Assembly: GCA_902799385.1 (NCBI GenBank) | Contig: CADCAK010000018.1 | Span: 1 to 35,825 of the forward strand | From: an uncultured bacterium | GTDB taxonomy: Bacteria > Verrucomicrobiota > Kiritimatiellia > RFP12 > UBA1067 | Direction of reading: 5' to 3' | DNA: 35,825 nucleotides | In this document: in pieces, positions 1-6,769 of the stretch | Numbering within the stretch: the stretch's first letter is position 1 | Layout: each line of letters begins with the position of its first letter | Notes under the pieces: model-generated | Databases searched by the model: none | What the model was told of the DNA's origin: nothing | The model's input: only the letters and a program-made list of their open reading frames with translations | Position numbers and translations under genes: made by a program

Positions 1-77
1 TTGCCCACCTCTTCGCGTATCTTCGCCACGAGCTCCTTCTGCGCGGCGATCCTGTTCGTTGCTTCCTTCAGGTCCAT
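1..77 (-). CDS. 5' end of an unidentified gene following dnaG (runs off the window)
   Basis: An ATG at 77-75 is preceded by a good Shine-Dalgarno (AAGGAG, then AAATAAA). That site lies across the last codons and stop of dnaG, so the two genes are probably translated from one message. Only 25 complete codons are visible, starting MDLKEATNRIAAQKELVAKI, which looks like the start of an amphipathic or coiled-coil helix. In many bacteria dnaG is followed by rpoD, but this N-terminus is too short to assign. A release factor or any helical protein would fit equally well. Confidence 0.6.
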   Translation of the reverse strand, partial: MDLKEATNRIAAQKELVAKIREEVG

Positions 78-78
78 T

Positions 79-1995
79 TTATTTCTCCTTGTGTTGTCTG
101 AAATCACGTATCATGTCCTTGACGACGGCCCACCGCGCCTGCCTTAGGCGCTTCAGGTCCATCGTTATTTTCATGCGCTCCTTGTTGGCTTCGCTGTCGC
201 CGACTGCGGGTAGCATGCCCCGCATGGCCTTGAGACGAGCCTCCCAGAACGACCTCACGAAATCCTGCATGATGTCTGTCGCGCTAAGTGTGCTCGACTG
301 TGTCTTGCCAACCTCTACGAGAACAGCGTCAAACCACGCCCTCTCCTGCGGTGCGAGACTCGCAGCAAACGCAGCGAACGTATCTTCGCCGCTCGCCGTC
401 TCCATGCGCCATGTCTCGACAAACCGCCATGTAAAGGCGTGGGCAAACACCTCACGCGGCAAGAAGTCGCCAATAATGCCGTCAAGCGTCTTGTCGCGCT
501 CGTTCGCCATAAGGAACTGCATGAAAGCCATTTCGCGCGGCGGTGGCGGAGCGACCTCTGCGGCATCGGCGGCAGAAGGAATTGAAAGTTGAGAGTTTAA
601 AGTTGAAAGTTGGCTGTCCACGTCATCGTCGCCGACAGAAGATTCCCGCACGGCGGGCGCTGGATGGCGGGGCGTGGCGGCCATTTTCCTCCTGACCGCT
701 TCGAGCTCTTCCGCAAGCGCGGCGGACGGAAGCCCGAGGAGCTTCGACGCCTCGCCTACCATGCTCGCCCTAAGGACAGCCGAGGAACACGCCGCAATAG
801 TCGCGATGACTGCCTTCGACACGCGCGCTACTGCGTCGATCGACGCTGGGTCGCGCTCCTTCGCGCGCTCGACGCGGCACTGGAAGGAGATTATCGACTC
901 GCCATTCTCCAAAAGCGCACGGAACGCCTCGGCGCCTTTCGTCCTGAGGAACGAATCGGGGTCGTCGCCGTCGGGAAGCGAGACGACACGCACGGGAATT
1001 TCTGCGGCGAGCAGCATGCCTGCGGAACGAATCGTCGCCTTGTGGCCCGCCGCGTCGTCGTCGTACACGAGTACGGCCTGACTTGCAACGCGCTTCAGCA
1101 TCCTGACATGTTCGTCGGTGAAAGCGGTTCCCTGGCCAGCGACGGCGTTCGCGAAGCCGGACGAGTGAAGACGGATGCAGTCGATCTGCCCTTCGCAGAC
1201 TATCACTTCGCAGTGCGAGTCCTTGCCGATCGCGCGCGAGGCGCGGTCGAAGCCGAAGAGGACGTTTGACTTCCTGAAGATGAGCGTCTCTGGCGAGTTG
1301 ACGTATTTCCCCGAGTTCTTCTGCTCGACAAGCTGGCGGCCCGAGAACGCGACGACTCTCCCCTGCTTGTCGCGCACGGGGAACATGAGCCGACCGCCGA
1401 AGCGGTGGTAGCCCCTGTCGCCCGGGCGCGACGGCGCCTTGACGACGCCCGCTGCCTCAAGCTCCTCGGGCGTGTACTTGTACTTCTCGGCCCAGCGCAA
1501 GATGTTCGCGATGCCGTTCGGCGCGTAGCCGATGCACCAGTCCTCGGCGACCGCGCCGTCGAGCGCGCGGTCCTTCAGGTAGTCACGCGCAAGCCCGCCT
1601 TCCTTCGCCTGCAGCAGGCAGCGGCGGTAGAAGGCCGCGAGCTCGGCCATCAGCGCGTAGAGCCGCTTGCGGCGCCCCGCGTTGGGGTCTTCGGTCTCAT
1701 CGACCTTGACGCCGCACTGCTCGGCGAGCTTCCTGACGGCTTCAACGAAAGTGAGTCCTTCCTGCTTCTGAACGAACTTTATGGCGTCGCCCGACTCGCC
1801 GCAGCCGAAGCAGTGGTAGAAGCCCCTCGCAAGGTTGATGTTGAACGACGGGGTCTTCTCGTGGTGGAACGGGCAGCACGCCTTCGCCGACCCGCCGGCG
1901 TGCTTGACCTGTATCCCGTACGACGCGACGAGCTCGGCGAGGTCTACCCTCGCCTTTATCTCGTCGATGACGGACTCTGTGATTCCAATTGGCAC
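79..1995 (-). CDS. dnaG: DNA primase
   Basis: DnaG synthesises RNA primers for chromosomal replication. At 638 aa it has normal family length. The N-terminus (ITESVIDEIKARVDL) matches the usual DnaG start, followed by the CHC2 zinc finger with C41, H44, C62 and C65. The catalytic TOPRIM core follows, with VCEGQIDC in place of the common EGYMD-type motif and a VYDDDAAG acidic motif near residues 315-320. A low-complexity linker leads to the C-terminal helicase-binding region. The start codon is GTG at 1995-1993, preceded by an extended -10 box only 8 nt away and no Shine-Dalgarno, so the message may be nearly leaderless. The linker contains a run of 7-bp tandem repeats (582-609) encoding the odd SQLSTLNSQLS stretch. 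Confidence 0.97.
   Translation of the reverse strand: MPIGITESVIDEIKARVDLAELVASYGIQVKHAGGSAKACCPFHHEKTPSFNINLARGFYHCFGCGESGDAIKFVQKQEGLTFVEAVRKLAEQCGVKVDETEDPNAGRRKRLYALMAELAAFYRRCLLQAKEGGLARDYLKDRALDGAVAEDWCIGYAPNGIANILRWAEKYKYTPEELEAAGVVKAPSRPGDRGYHRFGGRLMFPVRDKQGRVVAFSGRQLVEQKNSGKYVNSPETLIFRKSNVLFGFDRASRAIGKDSHCEVIVCEGQIDCIRLHSSGFANAVAGQGTAFTDEHVRMLKRVASQAVLVYDDDAAGHKATIRSAGMLLAAEIPVRVVSLPDGDDPDSFLRTKGAEAFRALLENGESIISFQCRVERAKERDPASIDAVARVSKAVIATIAACSSAVLRASMVGEASKLLGLPSAALAEELEAVRRKMAATPRHPAPAVRESSVGDDDVDSQLSTLNSQLSIPSAADAAEVAPPPPREMAFMQFLMANERDKTLDGIIGDFLPREVFAHAFTWRFVETWRMETASGEDTFAAFAASLAPQERAWFDAVLVEVGKTQSSTLSATDIMQDFVRSFWEARLKAMRGMLPAVGDSEANKERMKITMDLKRLRQARWAVVKDMIRDFRQHKEK
582..609 (+). 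repeat. Four 7-bp tandem units inside dnaG
   Basis: Read on the plus strand, the units are TTGAAAG, TTGAGAG, TTTAAAG and TTGAAAG, followed by TTG. They are AT-rich in a GC-rich gene and fall in the linker between the TOPRIM core and the C-terminal domain. Four units make 28 bp, which is not a multiple of three, so copy-number change of one unit would shift the frame. The encoded peptide is a serine/leucine-rich run with no expected function in primase. Confidence 0.8.
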
Positions 1996-2003
1996 TGAAG
2001 TAT

Positions 2004-2009
2004 ATTATA
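2004..2009 (-). promoter_or_regulatory. Extended -10 promoter element of dnaG
   Basis: Read on the minus strand this is TGG-TATAAT, a TGn extended -10 with a perfect hexamer. No good -35 is visible at 16-18 bp. Only 8 nt separate the hexamer from the GTG start of dnaG, so transcription should begin within a few bases of the start codon. Confidence 0.6.
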
Positions 2010-2051
2010 CCACAAGAGCCGCGCATATGCCGCAGCCTTTGCCGTTTTTGG

Positions 2052-2057
2052 TATAAT
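2052..2057 (+). promoter_or_regulatory. Extended -10 promoter element of the mscS-rsmI operon
   Basis: The plus strand reads TGG-TATAAT at 2049-2057, again an extended -10 with a perfect hexamer and no convincing -35. Transcription would start near 2064 and give a leader of about 45 nt before the mscS ATG. It lies back to back with the dnaG promoter in the same short gap. Confidence 0.6.
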
Positions 2058-2108
2058 ACGGGCCATGTAGCAGGGCATACGCCCGCAACGCAAGACGAAA
2101 GGGACGAC

Positions 2109-2996
2109 ATGACTAACGAAACGACTGTGGCGAAGAAGGTCACCGGCGCCGTATGCGCCCAGTTCAACGAGGGCAGAGAAGCCGCCGCGCAGGCCACGGC
2201 ATGGCTCACGGAGAGGGGAATCGACTTCGCGGCAAACGTCGTGTTCGCGGTCGTCATCCTGCTCGTCGGATGGCTCGCGATAAAGCTGATTTCCATCGCC
2301 GTGCGAAAGGCGCTCATGCACGGCAAGATCAAGGGGAGGCTTCTCGCCGACTTCGTCTGCGCCGTCGTGACGAAGGCCTGCTGGGCGGTGCTGCTCGTGA
2401 TGGTGCTCGGCCGCCTCGGCGTCAACGTCACGCCTCTGATCGCCGGCCTCGGCGTCACGGGCTTCATCCTCGGTTTCGCCTTCCAGGAGTCGCTCGGCAA
2501 CCTCGCCTCGGGCATGATGATTGCGCTCAACGAGCCGTTCAAGGTCGGCGACTTCGTCGACGTGGCGGGGCTTTCCGGCACGATCCTCGAGGTCAACATG
2601 ATGGCAACCGTCCTCAAGACGCCAGACGGCAAGCGCATCGTGATACCCAACAAGAGCGCATGGGGCGGGCCCATCGTCAACTACAACACGCTCGGCCTCC
2701 GCCGCGTGGACCTGCAGGTCGGCATCGACTACGGCGAGGACGCGTCCCGCGCCGTGGAGGTGATACGCGATACCGTCTCCGCGCTCCCCGGCGTCCTGGC
2801 CGAACCCGCGCCGACCGTCGCCGTCGCGTCGCTCAACGATAGCGCCGTGCAGATAAACGTACGTCCATGGGTCAAGAGCGCCGACTACTGGCCCGTCGCG
2901 GCGGCGACGCTCACCGAGGTCAAGTCTGCGCTTGAAAAGGCGAACATCAAGATACCCTTCCCGCAAATCGAAGTCCACAACGCTGGGGCGAAGTAG
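2109..2996 (+). CDS. mscS: Small-conductance mechanosensitive channel, MscS family
   Basis: MscS proteins form heptameric inner-membrane channels that open under membrane tension during hypo-osmotic shock. The 295-aa product is close to the E. coli length. Hydrophobic segments lie near residues 40-60 and 85-105. The pore helix follows with glycine/alanine-rich spacing (LIAGLGVTGFILGFAFQESL), then the conserved NLASGMMIALNEPFKVGDFV stretch of the beta domain and the VPNK-like IPNKSAW motif. The ATG at 2109 is chosen because it follows GAAAGGGACGAC and precedes the amphipathic N-terminus. The frame is open further upstream, but that would cross the -10 box. rsmI starts 3 bp after the stop, so the two are probably co-transcribed. 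Confidence 0.93.
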   Translation: MTNETTVAKKVTGAVCAQFNEGREAAAQATAWLTERGIDFAANVVFAVVILLVGWLAIKLISIAVRKALMHGKIKGRLLADFVCAVVTKACWAVLLVMVLGRLGVNVTPLIAGLGVTGFILGFAFQESLGNLASGMMIALNEPFKVGDFVDVAGLSGTILEVNMMATVLKTPDGKRIVIPNKSAWGGPIVNYNTLGLRRVDLQVGIDYGEDASRAVEVIRDTVSALPGVLAEPAPTVAVASLNDSAVQINVRPWVKSADYWPVAAATLTEVKSALEKANIKIPFPQIEVHNAGAK

Positions 2997-2999
2997 GAC

Positions 3000-3689
3000 A
3001 TGCTCCACGTCGTCGCCACGCCTATCGGGAACCTCGCCGACCTCTCGCCGCGCGCGCTCGACGCGCTTAGGGGCGCGGCGGCGATAGCATGCGAGGACAC
3101 GCGGCGGACGTGGCAGCTCCTTTCGCACTTCGGGATACCCCGCCCCGCCGAGATGTTCTCGTACCGCCAGGGCAACGAGGAGCGCGTCACCGGGAAGGTG
3201 CTGTCGCTTCTCGCCGAGGGCAGGGACGTCGCGCTATGCTCCGACGGCGGATACCCCGGAATCTCCGACCCCGGCTACCGGCTCATCCGCGCCTGCGCCA
3301 AGGCGAACGTCCCCTACGACGTCATTCCGGGCGCGAGCGCGGTCGAGGTCGCGCTTTTGACGTCGGGGCTCTCGACTTCGTCGTTCACGTTCAGGGGCTT
3401 CCCGCCGCGCGGCCCGGGCGCGCTCCGCAACTGGTTCGCCGAAGACGCGGACAGGGAGCACACTCTAATCTGCTTCGAGTCGCCCTTCCGCGTGGGCGCG
3501 ACGCTCGCAGCCGCGCTCGACGCGCTCGGCGACCGCGAGGCGGCGGTCTGCATAGAGCTTACCAAGATGCACGAGCGCGTTTCGCGCGGATACCTCTCCG
3601 ACCTCGTCGACGAGTTCAAGGACGCCAAGGTTAAGGGAGAGGTCGCGATAGTCATCGCAGGCGGCAACCCCAAGTTCGCGCGACACTAG
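3000..3689 (+). CDS. rsmI: 16S rRNA 2'-O-ribose methyltransferase RsmI
   Basis: RsmI methylates the 2'-OH of C1402 in 16S rRNA using S-adenosylmethionine. The signature stretches are present: VATPIGNLADLSPRAL at the N-terminus, CEDTRRT (about residues 31-37), SDGGYPGISDPGYRLI (about 81-96) and IPGASAVEVALLTSGL (about 114-129), all typical of the tetrapyrrole-methylase fold. The 229-aa length is shorter than the 280-290 aa of many RsmI proteins because the C-terminal extension is missing. The gene starts 3 bp after mscS. Its stop shares the palindrome CTAG (3686-3689) with the stop of the convergent small ORF on the other strand. Confidence 0.93.
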   Translation: MLHVVATPIGNLADLSPRALDALRGAAAIACEDTRRTWQLLSHFGIPRPAEMFSYRQGNEERVTGKVLSLLAEGRDVALCSDGGYPGISDPGYRLIRACAKANVPYDVIPGASAVEVALLTSGLSTSSFTFRGFPPRGPGALRNWFAEDADREHTLICFESPFRVGATLAAALDALGDREAAVCIELTKMHERVSRGYLSDLVDEFKDAKVKGEVAIVIAGGNPKFARH

Positions 3690-3922
3690 CCCCTTAGCCA
3701 CGCGACTGCGGCGTTGAGGAAGCCTTCGGGGGTCGACGCGCCGGAAGTCACGCCGAGGTGCGTCACTCCCGAAAGGTCGAGCGCCTTCACTTCGCCCTGC
3801 CCGTCGCCACGCCTCTGAAGCGAATGCTCAACATTCGTTCCTGCCTGCAACGTACAATGCGCAACGGAAAGAATTGCGGCAGCAGCCGCTATGCGCTGCA
3901 CGGCAAGGAAATCCGCAATCAT
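3686..3922 (-). pseudogene. Chimeric ORF: signal-peptide-like N-terminus joined to an IspH C-terminal fragment
   Basis: This is a 78-codon frame. The last 35 residues (EVKALDLSGVTHLGVTSGAS and onward to the stop) match the C-terminus of the intact IspH encoded at 19413-20300. At DNA level 3738-3794 is identical over 57 bp to 19513-19569, and the match extends with lower identity to 3695. The first half (MIADFLAVQRIAAAAAILSV) is hydrophobic and resembles a secretion signal. It has no counterpart in IspH. None of the three cluster-ligating cysteines of IspH is present, so it cannot be a working reductase. It starts 10 bp after the EEP gene with only a weak ribosome-binding site. A recombination scar or gene remnant is most likely, and a translated small exported peptide cannot be excluded. 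Confidence 0.7.
3695..3794. repeat. Duplicated ispH 3' segment (copy of 19470-19569)
   Basis: One hundred bases align with the 3' part of the intact ispH without gaps. The half nearest ispH's interior (3738-3794) is identical over 57 bp, and the other half is roughly two-thirds identical. The sharp change in similarity looks like either a recent gene-conversion tract or constraint acting on only part of the copy. Confidence 0.85.
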
Positions 3923-3931
3923 TTTTACCGC

Positions 3932-5083
3932 CTAATCCATAACCCAGCAGCTCGGCTGGCGAAACTTCGTCGTCTTGCCCCAGGAAGCCCCCTCCGGCAA
4001 GGTCACGTCGCCTTTTCCGATGGAGATCACTGCCCTCATGTCAGCGCCCTCAAGGTCGCATTCGACTTCAGCATCATTGACAAGGCAAAACACAGCCGTC
4101 TCTCCGCCTTTCGGCCTTGTGCCGTCATGCCAGTTTGCGGCGTCGGAGAACTTTCTGCCGTCCCCCTTGCCGGTCCAGACCTTGACCAGCCGACCAGCGT
4201 CTCTGGGCAGCTCGACGTCGATGGAAACCGGGAAGTGGTCGCTCGGATAATGCCCCGGCTTGCCCGGCTTCTGGTTGTTCCACACCTTGTAAGACTTCAC
4301 CTTCACGTCTGGAGAGACGTACAGAAAGTCAATCCGACGCCCGCCATGCACCTGCCTCTCGTCCGATGCCGTGCGTTCCTCCGGCGTTGCCTTCAGCGCA
4401 TCCTCGACAAGCCATTCCCCGTCTGGCTCGATGAACTTGTATCCGCAATATGTGCGCCATGGCCCCTCAGGAGGAGTCTCTGTCGCGTACAGGGAATCTT
4501 TCAGGACCTCTCTTGCCGTCTTGGCGCACTCCTGAGACTCCCAGCAATTGTGGTCGCCGACAAGTACGACGGGCACACCGGCCTCCATAAACGCCTTCAG
4601 TCGGCCCAATATGACTCGCATCTGACGCGGCTGGGCGCCGAAATTCAAGTCGAGATGCGTCGAGACGAAATAGACGAGCTGCCCGGTTTTCTTGTCTCTG
4701 CACAATGCGCATTCGGCCCATCTGGCCTGTTTCGATCCGAACGAACGAGAAGATTTCCACGGAGTATTCGAGACAAAGAACGTGTTGCCCGCCAAACGTT
4801 CGATGCGCGACGTCTTGAACCGAACGACATCCTTGCCGCCAAACTCTTCTTTGGTTCGGTCGGTAATGTGTTTCCTCTGCTTCGGCTGCGGCTCCTGAAA
4901 GCCGACAATGTCTGGTGATATCTCCTTCACGAGACGACACACCGCCCAGCACCGGTTGTTCCAGTGGTTCTCCCCTTTGTCGCCCGGACACCGCACATTG
5001 TAAGAGCACAGCCGAAGGGATTCGCCATGCGCCGCAATAGAAGCCGCTGCGCAGAAGGCAAGGGCAAGTACGCTTTTTTTCAT
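3932..5083 (-). CDS. Secreted endonuclease/exonuclease/phosphatase (EEP) family protein
   Basis: The 383-aa product begins with a signal peptide (MKKSVLALAFCAAASIAAHG). The EEP (DNase I-like) fold follows with its metal and catalytic motifs in order: SYNVR, GFQEPQ, STHLDLN, GDHN (usually GDFN or GDxN), RRIDFLYVS and SDHFPV. The family hydrolyses phosphodiesters or phosphomonoesters, and the substrate cannot be read from sequence. After residue about 305 comes VKVWTGKGDGRKFSDAANW and a further 60 residues. This is the head of the secreted scaffold unit found in the neighbouring large proteins, cut short. The ATG at 5083 is chosen for the signal peptide; an in-frame upstream start would add 12 residues. 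It lies 35 bp after the 547-aa gene. A similar domain sits inside the 1383-aa protein. Confidence 0.88.
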   Translation of the reverse strand: MKKSVLALAFCAAASIAAHGESLRLCSYNVRCPGDKGENHWNNRCWAVCRLVKEISPDIVGFQEPQPKQRKHITDRTKEEFGGKDVVRFKTSRIERLAGNTFFVSNTPWKSSRSFGSKQARWAECALCRDKKTGQLVYFVSTHLDLNFGAQPRQMRVILGRLKAFMEAGVPVVLVGDHNCWESQECAKTAREVLKDSLYATETPPEGPWRTYCGYKFIEPDGEWLVEDALKATPEERTASDERQVHGGRRIDFLYVSPDVKVKSYKVWNNQKPGKPGHYPSDHFPVSIDVELPRDAGRLVKVWTGKGDGRKFSDAANWHDGTRPKGGETAVFCLVNDAEVECDLEGADMRAVISIGKGDVTLPEGASWGKTTKFRQPSCWVMD

Positions 5084-5118
5084 TGATGTTACTTCTTGTT
5101 GATATACCAATGTTCTCA

Positions 5119-6762
5119 TTATTTCAGGATGACACGGAACGGATCGGACTTTGCCTCAAGGCATATTTCGCCACCAGAAGCGCAAATACAAGCCCAGTCC
5201 GCGCTGCCGGCGGCAAGTTCGACCGCAGCTCCATCCGAAAGACCGGCGCCGCTCGTAAGCGCAAGTCGGACGCCCGACGGTGGGCGTATGCCGTCCTCAG
5301 CCGTCACCTTGACGTGGAGCGCACCGTCTGCACTAACCGCCCCTGCAAGCGCCGGGACGGAATTCCGGGATTCAAAGCGGAATTCCAGAATGCCGCCGTC
5401 CGCAACTATCACGCTGCCGGCTCTTGCTTGCGCAGCGGAATCCCGAACAAGAAGCGTTCCACCGTCTTCCACTTTCACGCACCCGTTCTCGAACCCGCAT
5501 CCGCCGCAAATGCCAACCGTAGCGCCGTTCGACACGACGTTCGTCCCGGTGAAGAGCGGAGAGGCGGAGGCGACGATGTTCGTTCCGCAGCCAATCACCT
5601 TTATCATCGACGTCGCCGCCTCCGTCTTGACACGGCCCGCAAGCGTGACGGTGCGTGGCAGCCCATCCTCGTCGGAAGTGTCGATCACGAGCTGGACGCC
5701 GCCGACATTACCCCCGTTCCCAAGGCGAAAGTCGAAATCTCCGGAACCGCCGCCAATGCGATAGTCTGCCCGCCATGGCCTGAGAGTGACGGCATGCGAC
5801 GAGTTTTCCACGCCATAATATCCCTTGTTGCCGGCGCCAAACCCAAGACCTCCGGCGCCAACGAATATCGTATCCGCCGTGTTGCCTCCATGCGCATGGA
5901 GCCAGACTGCGCTGTTCTCGCCGCTGCGCGTCTGCATCGCGCCGCCGATACGGATGACGCCCGTGTTGAGAGCGTCGTTTCCCTTGGCGCCGTACCCGCC
6001 GAACCACATCGCGCCCTTGCCATTGTGCTTAATGAGGCCATAGACGATTTCTCCGAGATTCCAGCAGCACAGTCTCGCAGTAGATCCGCCGTTGAACCCG
6101 AGCGCAGCCGACTTTTCGGCATGGAATGTCGCGCCTCTTGCGACATATAGCTCGTGCATGTCGTCCGCAACCTTGACGTTCAGCGTTGCTCCCCCCTTGA
6201 GCGCAAGCCGTCCGTCACCGCCGGTCGCCGCCTTGAAGTTGCCGTCTTTCGTCAGCGTGTAGCCGCCTGAAAGAACATTGTGGTTCGCGATGGAGACCCC
6301 TCGCACACCTCCCCTGAACTCCACGAACGGACCGCTGAAAACGGAACCGCCGAGAGCCGCGCCTGTCTTGACATCTATGTCGCCTTCGCCAAAATCGACA
6401 GTGCAGCCGAATATCTGAGTGGCTTCAGAATTGTTTGTGATTGCGCCCGTCACGCTCAATTTTGCCGACCCGCCAATCTCGAACTCCCCGGACTGGAACA
6501 CGACTCCGGCGACCGACATGTTCGAATCGCACGCCGGCTTGAAGTCCTGCGTCAGCGATTCGTCGAACACAATCGTGTCTCCGCTTTCCGGCGCACCTCC
6601 GAAGGCGTTTCCGTATTCATCCGCCCAGTTTGCCCCTGTGCCAAGGGAATGCGAAGTGCCGCCGACCCAGCAAGCATTCCTGCATTCGCCGGCAAGCGGC
6701 AGCGCCAACGCGAGCGCAAGGGCAACGATTTTCAGTAACACAGTCTTTTGCATAGTCGCCAC
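5119..6762 (-). CDS. Secreted beta-strand-repeat scaffold protein, one unit, no enzyme domain
   Basis: A signal peptide (MQKTVLLKIVALALALALPLAG) leads into one copy of the scaffold unit shared with the two upstream genes. It has a head with CWVGG...GANW...GAPESGDTIVF (about residues 30-65) and an FRGGVRGVSIANHN segment near 150. A VGAGGLGFG turn lies near 300, and VIDTSDEDGLPRTVTLAG then CGTN lies near 360-385. The tail is LTSGAGL, a tryptophan-containing strand and a final SDPFRVILK. The rest is glycine-rich and predicted to be beta-strand, like autotransporter-associated repeat proteins. No beta-barrel translocator is present. Two starts are possible: GTG at 6762 or ATG at 6753. The ATG gives the cleaner signal peptide, but its GAGGA site is 13 nt away. 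The gene starts 8 bp after the 1383-aa gene. Confidence 0.8.
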   Translation of the reverse strand: MATMQKTVLLKIVALALALALPLAGECRNACWVGGTSHSLGTGANWADEYGNAFGGAPESGDTIVFDESLTQDFKPACDSNMSVAGVVFQSGEFEIGGSAKLSVTGAITNNSEATQIFGCTVDFGEGDIDVKTGAALGGSVFSGPFVEFRGGVRGVSIANHNVLSGGYTLTKDGNFKAATGGDGRLALKGGATLNVKVADDMHELYVARGATFHAEKSAALGFNGGSTARLCCWNLGEIVYGLIKHNGKGAMWFGGYGAKGNDALNTGVIRIGGAMQTRSGENSAVWLHAHGGNTADTIFVGAGGLGFGAGNKGYYGVENSSHAVTLRPWRADYRIGGGSGDFDFRLGNGGNVGGVQLVIDTSDEDGLPRTVTLAGRVKTEAATSMIKVIGCGTNIVASASPLFTGTNVVSNGATVGICGGCGFENGCVKVEDGGTLLVRDSAAQARAGSVIVADGGILEFRFESRNSVPALAGAVSADGALHVKVTAEDGIRPPSGVRLALTSGAGLSDGAAVELAAGSADWACICASGGEICLEAKSDPFRVILK

Positions 6763-6769
6763 GTCTTCC

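Noticed and set aside
1956..3128. Long open frame (390 codons) on the minus strand opposite mscS
   Set aside because: It is antisense to a clear MscS gene, has arginine/aspartate-rich low-complexity composition typical of GC-rich shadow frames, and shows no domain.
3758..4918. 386-codon plus-strand frame opposite the EEP gene
   Set aside because: The opposite strand carries all EEP motifs and a signal peptide. This frame has none and no ribosome-binding site.
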